Program-made: the position numbers and the translations under genes
Assembly (NCBI GenBank): GCA_021773035.1
Contig: JAJFKU010000023.1
Span: 124,001-188,000 of the forward strand
DNA from: Woeseiaceae bacterium
GTDB taxonomy: Bacteria > Pseudomonadota > Gammaproteobacteria > Steroidobacterales > Woeseiaceae
Direction: 5' to 3'
Length of the DNA stretch: 64,000 nucleotides
Shown: piece by piece, positions 26,091 through 35,014 of the stretch
Numbering within the stretch: position 1 is the first letter of the stretch
Layout of the letters: every line of letters begins with the position of its first letter
The notes under the pieces: model-generated
The model's database searches: none
The model's input: the letters and a program-made list of their open reading frames with translations, nothing else
What the model was told of the DNA's origin: nothing

Positions 26091-27056
26091 ATGATTGTGC
26101 ACCGTATTACCGGCTGTTGCCTGCTTTTCTGCGCCGCCCTCTTGTTTTGGCCAAAAAATGCGGCGGCGCATGGTGGTGTGGTCGAAGAGGACGATCTGTG
26201 TGTCATCAAAGTGAATTATTTGCGGGCACACTTCAAAGTCTACCAGCCAGCGGTGACGGGCCATAAGCAGTATTGCGAGGACCTCCCGGTGGCGGCGGAA
26301 AGTGTTTTCGTGATGGAGTATCAGCACGATGCTTTATCGGTCATGCCGGTTGATTTCCGGATTATCCGGGACGTGACGGGCAAAGGGCGCTTTGCCCGTA
26401 TGGAGGATGTCGAGCGCATAGAAAACATCGGCGACGCGACCGTCTTCTACCGGTCGGCGATGGTCGAGCCCGATGTCTATATCGTCAATCACGAATTCAC
26501 GGAAGAAGGTGATTTCATAGGTATTGTCTCGGCGCAGCATCCGCAGACCGGCAAGCTCTACGCAGCCGTGTTTCCGTTTGAAGTCGGCTTTACCGGGCCT
26601 GGCTACTGGCCATTTTTTATCGGCCTTCTGCTACTCGTACAGCTTCAGTATCTCCTTATGAGTGGCCGCCTTAAAAAATGCTTCGGGGGAGGGCTGGCTG
26701 TGGCGGTACTGCTGACAGGTGGGCTGTTTCTGCCTCCTGCGGTATCAGCCGACGAACTCTTGGTCACGTACACGGTTCCGGATCACAAGGTGGAACTCAA
26801 TCGAATGCATAGCTGGATACTGCATATCGAAGATGCGTCCGGCGGCAAAATCGAAGGTGCGACAATTGCGGTAAGCGGGGGCATGCCGGAGCACGATCAT
26901 GGCCTGCCGACCGAGCCGCGGGTAACGAAAGACCTGGGCGGCGGCAACTACAAGCTTGAAGGCATGCGCTTTCATATGCGCGGCCGTTGGGAGATTGTGG
27001 TGACGGTCATCACCGACAACGGCACGTCGGTTGCCACTATTACGTTGCAACTGTGA
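26091..27056 (+). CDS. Secreted protein with C-terminal YtkA/FixH-like domain
   Basis: This is a 321-residue protein. A signal peptide (CCLLFCAALLFWPKNAAAHG) is followed by an unrecognised extracytoplasmic domain (about 25-165) and a hydrophobic helix at about 168-190. A second hydrophobic segment follows (VAVLLTGGLFLPPAVSADE), then a C-terminal domain (about 228-321) containing IAVSGGMPEHDHGLP and YKLEGMRFHMRGRWEI. The last pattern is that of YtkA-like/FixH domains, often found with copper or cytochrome-assembly genes. The stop overlaps the MauG-like gene start by 4 bp. The signal-like second hydrophobic stretch suggests an ancient fusion of two exported proteins. Confidence 0.72.
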   Translation: MIVHRITGCCLLFCAALLFWPKNAAAHGGVVEEDDLCVIKVNYLRAHFKVYQPAVTGHKQYCEDLPVAAESVFVMEYQHDALSVMPVDFRIIRDVTGKGRFARMEDVERIENIGDATVFYRSAMVEPDVYIVNHEFTEEGDFIGIVSAQHPQTGKLYAAVFPFEVGFTGPGYWPFFIGLLLLVQLQYLLMSGRLKKCFGGGLAVAVLLTGGLFLPPAVSADELLVTYTVPDHKVELNRMHSWILHIEDASGGKIEGATIAVSGGMPEHDHGLPTEPRVTKDLGGGNYKLEGMRFHMRGRWEIVVTVITDNGTSVATITLQL

Positions 27057-28246
27057 GATCGATAGTACCCAGGCTCGCCTTTGTTATTGCAGCCGCCTTT
27101 TTGGTGTACGCGGCCTGGTTACGCTGGCCGGCCGGACCGCCCGAGTGGTCTGAAACCGAAGTCCAGGAATTACGCTCGCTATGGCTGGAATCGCTGCCGG
27201 CTTTACCGCCGCAACCCAGCAATGCGGTCGCCGATAATCCCGTTGCCGCCGAATTCGGTCGCTTGCTTTTCTTCGATAGCCGCCTGAGCGGGAACGGTGG
27301 AATTTCCTGCGCTACCTGCCACCAGCCTGAACGTCGTTTCACTGACGGCCTGCAAAAAGGGCAGGCGATCGGGACGACCGACAGGCATACACCGAGCATC
27401 GTCGGCTCAGCCTACAGTCCGTGGCAGTTCTGGGACGGCCGCCGGGACAGCCTGTGGGCGCAGGCGCTGGCGCCGCTGGAGGATGCCAATGAGCACGCAA
27501 CTGATCGGACAGAGGTGCTAAAACTGATCGCCGCAGACGAGTTGTATCGGACGAGCTACGAGTCCCTGTTTGGCGCGCTGCCGGATACGACCGGTGGCGA
27601 TGCCATCGCTGTGAACACGGTATTCGCCAACGTCGGTAAATCGATCGCTGCATTCGAGCGCACCGTTATGCCGACAGCGGCGCGCTTCGACGACTATGTG
27701 CAGGCGGTTGTCGATGGCGACGTCGAGAATCAGCGCAAGATATTCAGCGTGGATGAAGCGCTGGGCCTGCGCCTGTTCATCGGTGTCGCGAACTGTACGC
27801 AATGTCACAACGGTCCACTGTTTACGAACCATGAATTTCACAATACCGGCGTGATCAGTTTTCCCGGCGATGCGCCTGACAAGGCGCGTGTTGCCGGCGT
27901 TCGCGAAGTCCTGCTTGCGGAGTTCAACTGTTTGAGCGCCTATAGCGACGATCCCGAGCGCCGCTGCGACGAGCTGCTGTTCGCCCGTAAGGATGTCAGC
28001 CTGATCGGTGCATTCAAGACGCCATCACTGCGCAACCTGGAGAACACGGCGCCATTTATGCACAAAGGACAGCTGGCGACGATCTCCGAGGTTCTGGATC
28101 ACTACAACGACGCGCCGGCCGCGATGATCGGACACAATGAGGCCAAGCCGCTGGGTTTGAATACTCAGGAGCTGAGACGGCTGGAAGCTTTCCTGGCGAC
28201 GCTTAACGCGCCGCTAACTCAGGCGGGTGAGAGTCCTGTCCGGTGA
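27053..28246 (+). CDS. MauG/cytochrome c peroxidase-family dihaem protein
   Basis: This protein has 397 residues from GTG 27053, in a GTGA overlap with the upstream gene. An N-terminal membrane anchor or signal (PRLAFVIAAAFLVYAAWLRW) precedes the first haem site CATCH (86-90) and the family block GRLLFFDSRLSGNGGISC. RHTPSIVGSAY and WDGRRDSLWAQ follow, then the second haem site CTQCH (about 249-253) and a C-terminal KTPSLRNLENTAPFMHKG. This matches dihaem peroxidases of the MauG/CcpA group that reduce hydrogen peroxide or modify proteins oxidatively in the periplasm. It probably functions with the YtkA-like protein. Its last 44 bases overlap the 3' end of the convergent decarboxylase gene. Confidence 0.92.
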   Translation: MRSIVPRLAFVIAAAFLVYAAWLRWPAGPPEWSETEVQELRSLWLESLPALPPQPSNAVADNPVAAEFGRLLFFDSRLSGNGGISCATCHQPERRFTDGLQKGQAIGTTDRHTPSIVGSAYSPWQFWDGRRDSLWAQALAPLEDANEHATDRTEVLKLIAADELYRTSYESLFGALPDTTGGDAIAVNTVFANVGKSIAAFERTVMPTAARFDDYVQAVVDGDVENQRKIFSVDEALGLRLFIGVANCTQCHNGPLFTNHEFHNTGVISFPGDAPDKARVAGVREVLLAEFNCLSAYSDDPERRCDELLFARKDVSLIGAFKTPSLRNLENTAPFMHKGQLATISEVLDHYNDAPAAMIGHNEAKPLGLNTQELRRLEAFLATLNAPLTQAGESPVR

Positions 28247-29363
28247 TACGGACGACATGATCGCTGTAGAAACCGTTGAAATTGGTCCTGCCACTCAGGC
28301 TGTAGGCGCCGATTGAACCGAACTCTATGTGATCGCCGACATCGATGTCCGCCGGTAGTTCGACGCGTGCCGGGAGTTCGTCCGTTGAATCGCAGGTCGG
28401 TCCAAATACTCTGAACGCTTTCGTTGTTCCCCGCAACGACTCGGCTTTGCGGAAAACCCTGCACGGATATTGCAGGTGGGCCTTGAACCGCAGTTCCCAG
28501 AATGCACCGTACATGCCGTCGTTCAAGTACACACGATCGGATTTTCTCAGCAATACCTGTGTTACCGCGGAGAGCCCCGGCGCGCTGAGCGCGCGACCCG
28601 GCTCCGACAGTAGTTCGCCGTTTTCACTGAGAGGCAGGTCCTGCAGCGCATCCTGGGCATGGCCAAAATACTCGTCGAGCGGGGGAACGGTGAGTCCCGG
28701 ATACGATTTCGGAAACCCGCCACCGATGTCGAGCAGGCGAATTCGAAACGAAAGTCCCGACAATACTTCGCCGGCGATACCCATCGCGTAGCTGTAGGCG
28801 GCGGGGTCTTCAACCCCGGTACCAACGTTGAAAGCCAGCGCCGGCTCGGTGCCGGCCTCGTTAATTGCCTGCAGCAGCGCCGGAACATCTTCTGGTCTGG
28901 CGCCGAATTTCTTCGACAGGTCTGCTTGCGCTGAAGCATGCGACACAGCCATACGCGCAAAGAGCACTGACTGCGTTACATCGATTTCGCTGAGCAACGG
29001 CGTGAGGCCGCTGTAATGATCGATAACGAAGTGTCGTACACCGTATTCCTGTTGTGCCCGGCGCGCATGTCCTTTTTGACGCACCGGGTTCATGAAGTAC
29101 GCCGTCGAGCCGGGGCAATGCTCGCTGACGAGTTCGATTTCTGCCAACGATGCGCAGTCGAAGTGCCGTATGCCGGCGGTGTAAATTTCCTGCAGCACCT
29201 GCGGATGGTTGTTAGCCTTAACCGCGTAAAGAACCCTTCCCGGGAAACCGTCGACAAATTCTCGAGTTGAATCCTGGTAGGTATCTGCATAGATGCAGTA
29301 AACCGGTTGCTGCGGGTTTGTTCTGCGCAACAAACTTTCAACGTCGGCGTATGTTTCGCTCAC
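28203..29363 (-). CDS. Fold-type III PLP decarboxylase, ornithine decarboxylase-like
   Basis: This is a 386-residue alanine-racemase-fold PLP enzyme. The PLP lysine is Lys49 in LYAVKANNHP. The phosphate-binding glycine loop is LLDIGGGFPKSYPG. The active-site cysteine block is FGPTCDSTDEL, and the C-terminal signature GAYSLSGRTNFNGF corresponds to the eukaryote-like ornithine decarboxylase ending. It should decarboxylate ornithine, lysine or a related diamino acid. It overlaps the upstream D-aminoacylase-like gene by 4 bp and converges on the MauG-type gene with a 44-bp overlap. Diaminopimelate decarboxylase is less likely because of the CDSTD motif and short length. Confidence 0.88.
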   Translation of the reverse strand: MSETYADVESLLRRTNPQQPVYCIYADTYQDSTREFVDGFPGRVLYAVKANNHPQVLQEIYTAGIRHFDCASLAEIELVSEHCPGSTAYFMNPVRQKGHARRAQQEYGVRHFVIDHYSGLTPLLSEIDVTQSVLFARMAVSHASAQADLSKKFGARPEDVPALLQAINEAGTEPALAFNVGTGVEDPAAYSYAMGIAGEVLSGLSFRIRLLDIGGGFPKSYPGLTVPPLDEYFGHAQDALQDLPLSENGELLSEPGRALSAPGLSAVTQVLLRKSDRVYLNDGMYGAFWELRFKAHLQYPCRVFRKAESLRGTTKAFRVFGPTCDSTDELPARVELPADIDVGDHIEFGSIGAYSLSGRTNFNGFYSDHVVRITGQDSHPPELAAR

Positions 29364-30910
29364 CGCTCAGCCCGACTGACGATGCGGCCAGGGTAACGCA
29401 TTGTGGGCGCGCCGTTGTCGAAAGCAAGTACGCCGTTCACCCAGACTTTCTGCACGCCAATCGATAGCGCAGTCGGGTTCTGCATGGTGGCTCTGTCCTC
29501 AATAACATCGGGGTCGAATAAAACGAGGTCAGCGTAGTAGCCGGCGTTGATTCGACCCCGATCAGGAATCCCCAGGGCAGCAGCAGGCAGCCCCGTCATC
29601 TTGTGTATTGCTTCCGGCAGGGAAAGCACGCCGAGGTCGCGAACATAACGACCCAGCACTCGCGGGAAAGCACCGTAACCACGAGGATGGCCGGGCCCGT
29701 GTGCGCCATCGCTGCAGATGTTGGTGAACGCCCAGTTCATCAGCGTACCGACATCAATTTCGTTCATCCCCTTGGCGATAATAGCGGCGCCGCTACGCCC
29801 GGTTTCGCGCAGGTAGTCATCAGCGGCCCGGGATAACTCCATGAGCGTCGTCTCGGGATCGCGTTCCGTAATTCTGGCAACGTCCGTGATCGTAAAGCCG
29901 TTAAAGTCGGGGTTCGGTGCGAAATTCGACAACACGATATCTTCCGCGGCCGCAGTATGTTCGAACGTGAATTTTGCCACTCTTCTGTCAGAAAAATCGC
30001 GCTCTGGAAACAGGACCGCAAGATTGCTGGCCCAGCGTTCGTAAGGATAAATATCCGCCGATATCTCGATGCCATCGTCTCGCGCCGCGTTTAGTCTGGC
30101 AATGACGACGTCTGCCGTTCCCCAGTACTCGCGATCCGCGAGTTTAATGTGCGAAATCTGTACCGGTAGTTGTGCTTCGCGACCTATCCGGATGATCTCG
30201 TCGACCGCGTCGAGAAAGCGGTCGTCTTCGTCGCGCAGGTGACTCATATAACGGCCGTCGAACGCCGCAGCGATTTTTGCCAGCTCAATGACTTCTTCCG
30301 TCGTCGAGAAAATGCCGGGTACATACTCAAGGCCGGTGGCCAGGCCGATAGCGCCGTTGTTCATGTCGGCCTCAAGCAGGGCCTGCATGGATTGCAGCTC
30401 GGCTGGCGAGGCTGCCCGGCGATTGTCGTCACCCATTACCTGGTAACGAATACTGTTGTGTCCTGAGAAAGACGCGACGTTGACAGAGGCCGGTAGCTTT
30501 GCAAACGACAGATTGAATTCGGCCTGCGGCATATGGCGCAGTTCGTCATCGGCATCGGAAAAACCGTCGGCACCCCGGGTTATTGTCGTCACACCCTGGC
30601 TCAACACGCCGGGCATATGTCGGAATTCGAGCAGCCCGCCATCGTGGTGACTGTGCGTGTCAATGAAGCCGGGCGCAAGAGCAAGGCCGCCGGCATCGAC
30701 AAGCGCTTCGCCAGGCAGCGCTTGCAGGTCCCCGGCCGCAACAATCCGGTCGCCATCAATTCGTACTGAGGCATGCACGGGATTGCCACTGCTGCCGTCG
30801 TAAACGATCGCGTTGACAATGAGCGTGCTGTTGGTTCGCACTGCAGGTTTGCTGCAGGAAACCTGCACTAGCGTCAGAGAAATCAGAAATGCGAGTGCGC
30901 TTTTAGACAT
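29360..30910 (-). CDS. N-acyl-D-amino-acid deacylase-like exported amidohydrolase
   Basis: This protein has 516 residues from ATG 30910, which begins a signal-like sequence MSKSALAFLISLTLVQVSC with a possible (imperfect) lipobox at Cys19. The reading from 30982 adds 24 residues without a signal. The D-aminoacylase subtype is indicated by APGFIDTHSHHDGG (HxH), a metal region around SGHNSIRYQVMG, the LQISHIKL-type block (VQISHIKLADREYWG), and CSDGAHGPGHPRGYG near the C-terminus. It would release free amino acids from N-acylated or D-amino-acid-containing peptides in the periplasm. It is the first gene of a two-gene operon with the decarboxylase and diverges from the Rieske oxygenase gene. Confidence 0.85.
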   Translation of the reverse strand: MSKSALAFLISLTLVQVSCSKPAVRTNSTLIVNAIVYDGSSGNPVHASVRIDGDRIVAAGDLQALPGEALVDAGGLALAPGFIDTHSHHDGGLLEFRHMPGVLSQGVTTITRGADGFSDADDELRHMPQAEFNLSFAKLPASVNVASFSGHNSIRYQVMGDDNRRAASPAELQSMQALLEADMNNGAIGLATGLEYVPGIFSTTEEVIELAKIAAAFDGRYMSHLRDEDDRFLDAVDEIIRIGREAQLPVQISHIKLADREYWGTADVVIARLNAARDDGIEISADIYPYERWASNLAVLFPERDFSDRRVAKFTFEHTAAAEDIVLSNFAPNPDFNGFTITDVARITERDPETTLMELSRAADDYLRETGRSGAAIIAKGMNEIDVGTLMNWAFTNICSDGAHGPGHPRGYGAFPRVLGRYVRDLGVLSLPEAIHKMTGLPAAALGIPDRGRINAGYYADLVLFDPDVIEDRATMQNPTALSIGVQKVWVNGVLAFDNGAPTMRYPGRIVSRAER

Positions 30911-30952
30911 TCGGATAAGCACGTATCTTGTTGACCAAACCGGTTGTGATAT

Positions 30953-30976
30953 CGTAACAAGTTCTATGTTGTTACG
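30953..30976. promoter_or_regulatory. Perfect inverted repeat in the D-aminoacylase/Rieske promoter
   Basis: CGTAACAA (30953-30960) and TTGTTACG (30969-30976) form a perfect 8-bp-arm inverted repeat around an 8-base centre. It lies in the 87-bp divergent spacer, 22 bp before the Rieske gene start. It is a strong candidate operator controlling one or both genes. The half-site CGTAACAA also occurs at 6006-6013 in the Lrp-LysR spacer. Confidence 0.7.
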
Positions 30977-30997
30977 TTTCATAATGTGAGATAAAAA

Positions 30998-32218
30998 ATG
31001 AGTGCCGTCATGAACAGCGACGTGCGATCAATCGAAGATCTTATAGCCAGCCAGAAGTCCGGCTATTCGCTTGACCAGCGTTTTTATACCGACCCCGATA
31101 TCTATGACCTCGAAGTCGAAAAAATTATTAATCGCAACTGGATACTTGCCGGTCATGCTTCGCAGTTACCCGAGCCGGGTGACTTCAGAGTACTCAATGT
31201 CGGTCGGGAGTCCGCGATCATCGTGCGTGGCAAGGACGGCGACTTAAAGGCTTTTGCTAACGTATGCCGACATCGCGGTTCCCTGGTGTGCCTTGAAGCG
31301 GCTGGCCATGTCGACAAGTTCACCTGTCCTTATCACGGCTGGATGTATGACATCGACGGCAATCTGACGGCTGCGCGCAATATGGACGACGGTTTTGATA
31401 AGTCGGCACATGGGCTGAAGCCCGTTTCCGTCGGTGTAGTTTACGGACTTGTTCTGGTGTGTTTCAGTGATGAGCCGCCGTCGATCGACGGGGCAATTCG
31501 GGATATCGAAGAAGCCATGAAGATGTATGACTTCGAGAACCTGAAGGTTGCCGCGCAAAAGAGTTACGCTATTCCGGCGAACTGGAAGCTGTCGATTGAG
31601 AACTACCAGGAGTGCTACCACTGCGCAACGGCGCACCCGGAATATGCGCTGATGCATACGATGATGCTGGACGATGAAAAGCGTGAGCGTGCATCTGGTC
31701 ACATGTATGAGAATATGGAAGCCTGTGGTATCAAGAACATTGAGATAGATTACGTCGATACTGCCGCCCGCCCGGGTGAGATAGGCTTTGGCTACGGTCG
31801 CACCGCGATGTTCAACAAGTATAAAACCGGTAGTAAGGGCGGTGGGCCGGTTGCGCCTCTGTTGGGCAGTATCAAGGGTTACGACGGTGGCCAGGCGGAT
31901 CTGTCCTTCGGTCCGTTCTCGTTTCTGCTGGCGTATAACGATCACGTAGTCTGTTATGTGTTTACGCCTGTCGACCAGAACAACTCGAATTGCGAGATCT
32001 ACTGGCTGGTTCGTGGCGATGCCGAGGAGGGCAAAGACTACGATGTCGATGAGCTGACCTGGCTGTGGGACGTTACGACGAAAGCCGATAAGGAGATCAT
32101 CGCGAACAACTCAAAAGGTGTGCACTCAAAATTCTACGAGCCGGGGCCGTTTTCCGGAATGGAAGCCCTGGAGCAGCGATACATCGAGTGGATTCTGGCC
32201 GAGTTACAGCGGCCCTAG
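30998..32218 (+). CDS. Rieske non-haem iron oxygenase (GbcA/betaine demethylase-like)
   Basis: This is a 406-residue ring-hydroxylating-dioxygenase-type alpha subunit. The Rieske cluster ligands are Cys90-His92 (CRHRG) and Cys110-His113 (CPYHGW). The mononuclear iron histidines are His208 and His213 in NYQECYHCATAHPE. The QECYHC form and the overall length are typical of enzymes acting on quaternary amines (glycine betaine GbcA, carnitine, stachydrine) rather than on aromatic rings. No reductase partner is encoded nearby, so electrons must come from elsewhere. It faces a PotABCD-like transporter operon (convergent, 4-bp gap), consistent with import followed by oxidative demethylation. The family is certain; the substrate is inferred. 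Confidence 0.9.
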   Translation: MSAVMNSDVRSIEDLIASQKSGYSLDQRFYTDPDIYDLEVEKIINRNWILAGHASQLPEPGDFRVLNVGRESAIIVRGKDGDLKAFANVCRHRGSLVCLEAAGHVDKFTCPYHGWMYDIDGNLTAARNMDDGFDKSAHGLKPVSVGVVYGLVLVCFSDEPPSIDGAIRDIEEAMKMYDFENLKVAAQKSYAIPANWKLSIENYQECYHCATAHPEYALMHTMMLDDEKRERASGHMYENMEACGIKNIEIDYVDTAARPGEIGFGYGRTAMFNKYKTGSKGGGPVAPLLGSIKGYDGGQADLSFGPFSFLLAYNDHVVCYVFTPVDQNNSNCEIYWLVRGDAEEGKDYDVDELTWLWDVTTKADKEIIANNSKGVHSKFYEPGPFSGMEALEQRYIEWILAELQRP

Positions 32219-32222
32219 AGTA

Positions 32223-33026
32223 TCAGGACGGTCTTGTCGCGCGTCGACCTACTACCCATGCGATCGCAACCCCCAGGCTGACGGTGACGATAATAATCGT
32301 CGCCAGTGCGTTTATGTCAGGAGACACGCCAAGCTTTACTTTGGAGAAAATGACCATGGGCAGTGTGCTGCTGCCAGGGCCCGAGACGAAACTCGCGATT
32401 ACCAGGTCGTCCAGCGACAGCGTGAAAGACAGTAGCCATCCGGCGATCATCGCAGGCGCGATCAGTGGCAGCGTTATATCGAAGACAACTCGCAATGGGC
32501 GGCCGCCGAGGTCCATCGCCGCCTCCTCGAGCGATTCATCCATGGCCATCAATCGCGATTGCACGATGACCGCAACGTAGGCCATCGAAAAGGTCGTGTG
32601 TGCGATCGCGATGGTTGAAAAGCCGCGTTGCCCGGGCCACCCGGTGAGTTGCTGCAGTGTGACAAACAGCAGCAGCAGCGATAGCCCGGTGATGACTTCC
32701 GGCATGACCATGGGTGATGAGATCATTCCCGAAAACAGTGTCCGGCCCCTGAAACGCCCGAAGCGGGCGAGTGCGAGTCCCGCCATTGTGCCCAATAAGG
32801 TAGCCGCCGTGGCCGAGGTAATCGCAACTTGCAGGCTGAGGAACGCGGCATCCAGAATACTGTCGTTCTGCAGCAGTTCGCCGTACCAGCGTGTTGAGAA
32901 GCCACCCCACACGGTCGCGATGCGTGAGTCGTTAAACGAGTAGACGACTACCAGGATCAGCGGTACGTAGAGGAAGGCATAACCGAATGCCAGGGCCGAG
33001 AGGATGAAGCGAGACTGCCGTTTCAC
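32223..33026 (-). CDS. PotC/PotI-type ABC transporter permease
   Basis: This is a 267-residue inner-membrane permease with six helices and the EAA-loop signature EEAAMDLGGRPLRVVFDITL. It belongs to the polyamine/opine-type family of binding-protein-dependent transporters. Its start overlaps the upstream permease stop by 4 bp, and it is the last gene of the TetR-ACAD-PotDABC operon. The family imports putrescine, spermidine or larger cationic amines; here the substrate is more likely the compound degraded by the island. Confidence 0.92.
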   Translation of the reverse strand: MKRQSRFILSALAFGYAFLYVPLILVVVYSFNDSRIATVWGGFSTRWYGELLQNDSILDAAFLSLQVAITSATAATLLGTMAGLALARFGRFRGRTLFSGMISSPMVMPEVITGLSLLLLFVTLQQLTGWPGQRGFSTIAIAHTTFSMAYVAVIVQSRLMAMDESLEEAAMDLGGRPLRVVFDITLPLIAPAMIAGWLLSFTLSLDDLVIASFVSGPGSSTLPMVIFSKVKLGVSPDINALATIIIVTVSLGVAIAWVVGRRATRPS

Positions 33027-33916
33027 GCGGCGCTCTCCTGATCCCGGGCCTGGTATCGCTGTAATACGACGATGGGCACGACGAGTAACAGCAGCAGAAT
33101 GATAGCGACGGCCGATGCGAGCGGCCAGTCGCGGTTGACGAAAAATTCATCGAACAACACGCGCCCGATCAGCAGAGATTCCGGTCCACCAAGCAGGTAG
33201 GGAATAACGTATTCACCCATTGCCGGGATAAATACGAGTAAGCAGCCGGCGATTACGCCGGCCCTGGCCAGCGGCCAGGTCACATCCCAGAAAGCTCTTG
33301 TCCGAGTGGCACCCAGGTCCTGCGCGGCCTCCACCAGGCTCAGGTCCATACGTTCCAGGGAGGCGTACAAAGGCAAAATCATGAAAGGCAAATAGGAATA
33401 GGCGAGGCCGACGAAAACTGCGAAGTCCGTGTACATGAACTGGATCGGTTTATCGATGGCGCCGAGCCACATAAGAAAATTATTGATCACTCCATGATTG
33501 TTCATCAGGCCCATCCACGCGTAGACGCGCAGCAGGAACGAAATCCAGAACGGAAGAACGATCAACAACAGCAGCAGGTTGCGGGTAGCGGGATTCGAGC
33601 GCGCAATGCCGTAGGCCATCGGGAAACCGAGCGCGAGGCATAGAATAGTTGCGCCGCCCGCCATCAGAACGGAGCGCAGGTAGGTAATAACGTAGAGTTT
33701 GTCGGTGAGCAGGAATCGAAAACTGTCCGCCGACGCTGCCAGATTCCCCTGTTCGTCAAAGCTTGCGGTAAACGGTGGTTGCGCGATGACCGGGTCGGCG
33801 AGACTGATCTTGAAAACGATGGCGAACGGCGCGAGGAAGAAAACGAACAACCATAAATAGGGGACCGCGACCGCGACGCGCCGCCAGGTCTCATCGTTTT
33901 TTGCATTAGCAGTCAT
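33023..33916 (-). CDS. PotB/PotH-type ABC transporter permease
   Basis: This is a 297-residue permease with six helices and the coupling-loop signature VEAAQDLGATRTRAFWDVTW. An N-terminal extension includes a periplasmic loop (about 35-75) typical of PotB/PotH. It lies 6 bp downstream of the ATPase gene and overlaps the PotC-like gene by 4 bp. It forms the heterodimeric channel with the PotC-like permease. Confidence 0.92.
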   Translation of the reverse strand: MTANAKNDETWRRVAVAVPYLWLFVFFLAPFAIVFKISLADPVIAQPPFTASFDEQGNLAASADSFRFLLTDKLYVITYLRSVLMAGGATILCLALGFPMAYGIARSNPATRNLLLLLIVLPFWISFLLRVYAWMGLMNNHGVINNFLMWLGAIDKPIQFMYTDFAVFVGLAYSYLPFMILPLYASLERMDLSLVEAAQDLGATRTRAFWDVTWPLARAGVIAGCLLVFIPAMGEYVIPYLLGGPESLLIGRVLFDEFFVNRDWPLASAVAIILLLLLVVPIVVLQRYQARDQESAA

Positions 33917-33922
33917 CTGCGC

Positions 33923-35014
33923 CTAATCGAGCAACACGACGGCGCTGCGTGGACGCCAGGAAATCCAGACCTTGTCTTCCCATTCAAGAAAGCGCGTAAT
34001 CGAGCGGCGGCGGTTCTGCGAACTGACCTGAACCATTTTCCCGGAATTCAGGCGTACACGATACAGTGAACGGTTGCCCAGGTATCCAAGATCGTCTACT
34101 ACTCCTTCAATGCAGACATCGCCTGCCTCCTCAGGTTTCTCCTTGCTGATAAAGATTTTCTCGGGTCGAACCGCTACTTCGATGTTTTGTCCGACCTCTA
34201 TCAACTGCCGTCCCAGCGCAGACAGGGTTTCTCCGGCTTCGTCGGAGTAAGCCTCAATGCCGTCCTCGTTAACGACCGTGACAACAGCTTCGAAGGTGTT
34301 AATTGTGCCAATGAAGTCGGCAACGAAGCGATTATGCGGAAACTCATAAATTTCCTTAGGCGTTCCTACCTGCTTGAACCTGCCCTCGTTCATCACAGCG
34401 ATGCGGCTGGAAAGTGTCATCGCTTCTTCCTGATCGTGGGTCACGACGACAAACGTAATTCCCAGCTCGTCCTGGATATTCATCAGTTCGAACTGTGTCT
34501 GCTCCCGCAGCTTCTTGTCCAATGCCGCAAGCGGTTCATCCAGCAGCAGTACCTTCGGCTGCTTAATCAGGGCGCGCGCCAGCGCGACTCTTTGTCGTTG
34601 ACCGCCCGATAGTTGTTCGGGTTTTCGATTTCTGAAGTCGACGAGCTGCACCAGTTCCAGCATTTCACCAACGCGCTTGTCGATCTCCTGCTTCGCAACG
34701 CCCTCCTTGCGCAGTCCGTAGGCGATGTTCTTCGCGACATCCATGTGCGGGAATATGGCATATGACTGGAACATCATATTGACCGGTCGGTCGTACGGAG
34801 CCTGGTGTGTAACATCGGTGCCGTCGATCTCAATCGTCCCGGAGGACGGTACTTCGAAGCCGGCAAGCATTCTCAGAAGGGTCGTCTTGCCGCAGCCGGA
34901 GCCGCCGAGAATGGAGAACAGTTCGCCCCGGGCGATTTCCAGATCGACGTTGTCAACCGCGACGAAGTCGCCGAATAGCTTGCTGATGCCCTTGATGTGA
35001 ATAAAGTCTTTCAC
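33923..35014 (-). CDS. PotA/PotG-type ABC transporter ATPase
   Basis: This protein has 363 residues from GTG 35014, in a GTGA overlap with the binding-protein gene. The longer reading to 35161 lies wholly within that gene and has no domain. Walker A is GGSGCGKT (37-44), the signature is LSGGQRQRVALARAL, Walker B is LLLDEPLAALD, the H-loop is VVTHDQEEAMTLS, and a TOBE domain fills the C-terminus (EGVVDDLGYLGNRSLYRVRL). It powers the PotB/C-like permease pair. The sequence is closest in character to polyamine and spermidine importers. Confidence 0.94.
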   Translation of the reverse strand: MKDFIHIKGISKLFGDFVAVDNVDLEIARGELFSILGGSGCGKTTLLRMLAGFEVPSSGTIEIDGTDVTHQAPYDRPVNMMFQSYAIFPHMDVAKNIAYGLRKEGVAKQEIDKRVGEMLELVQLVDFRNRKPEQLSGGQRQRVALARALIKQPKVLLLDEPLAALDKKLREQTQFELMNIQDELGITFVVVTHDQEEAMTLSSRIAVMNEGRFKQVGTPKEIYEFPHNRFVADFIGTINTFEAVVTVVNEDGIEAYSDEAGETLSALGRQLIEVGQNIEVAVRPEKIFISKEKPEEAGDVCIEGVVDDLGYLGNRSLYRVRLNSGKMVQVSSQNRRRSITRFLEWEDKVWISWRPRSAVVLLD

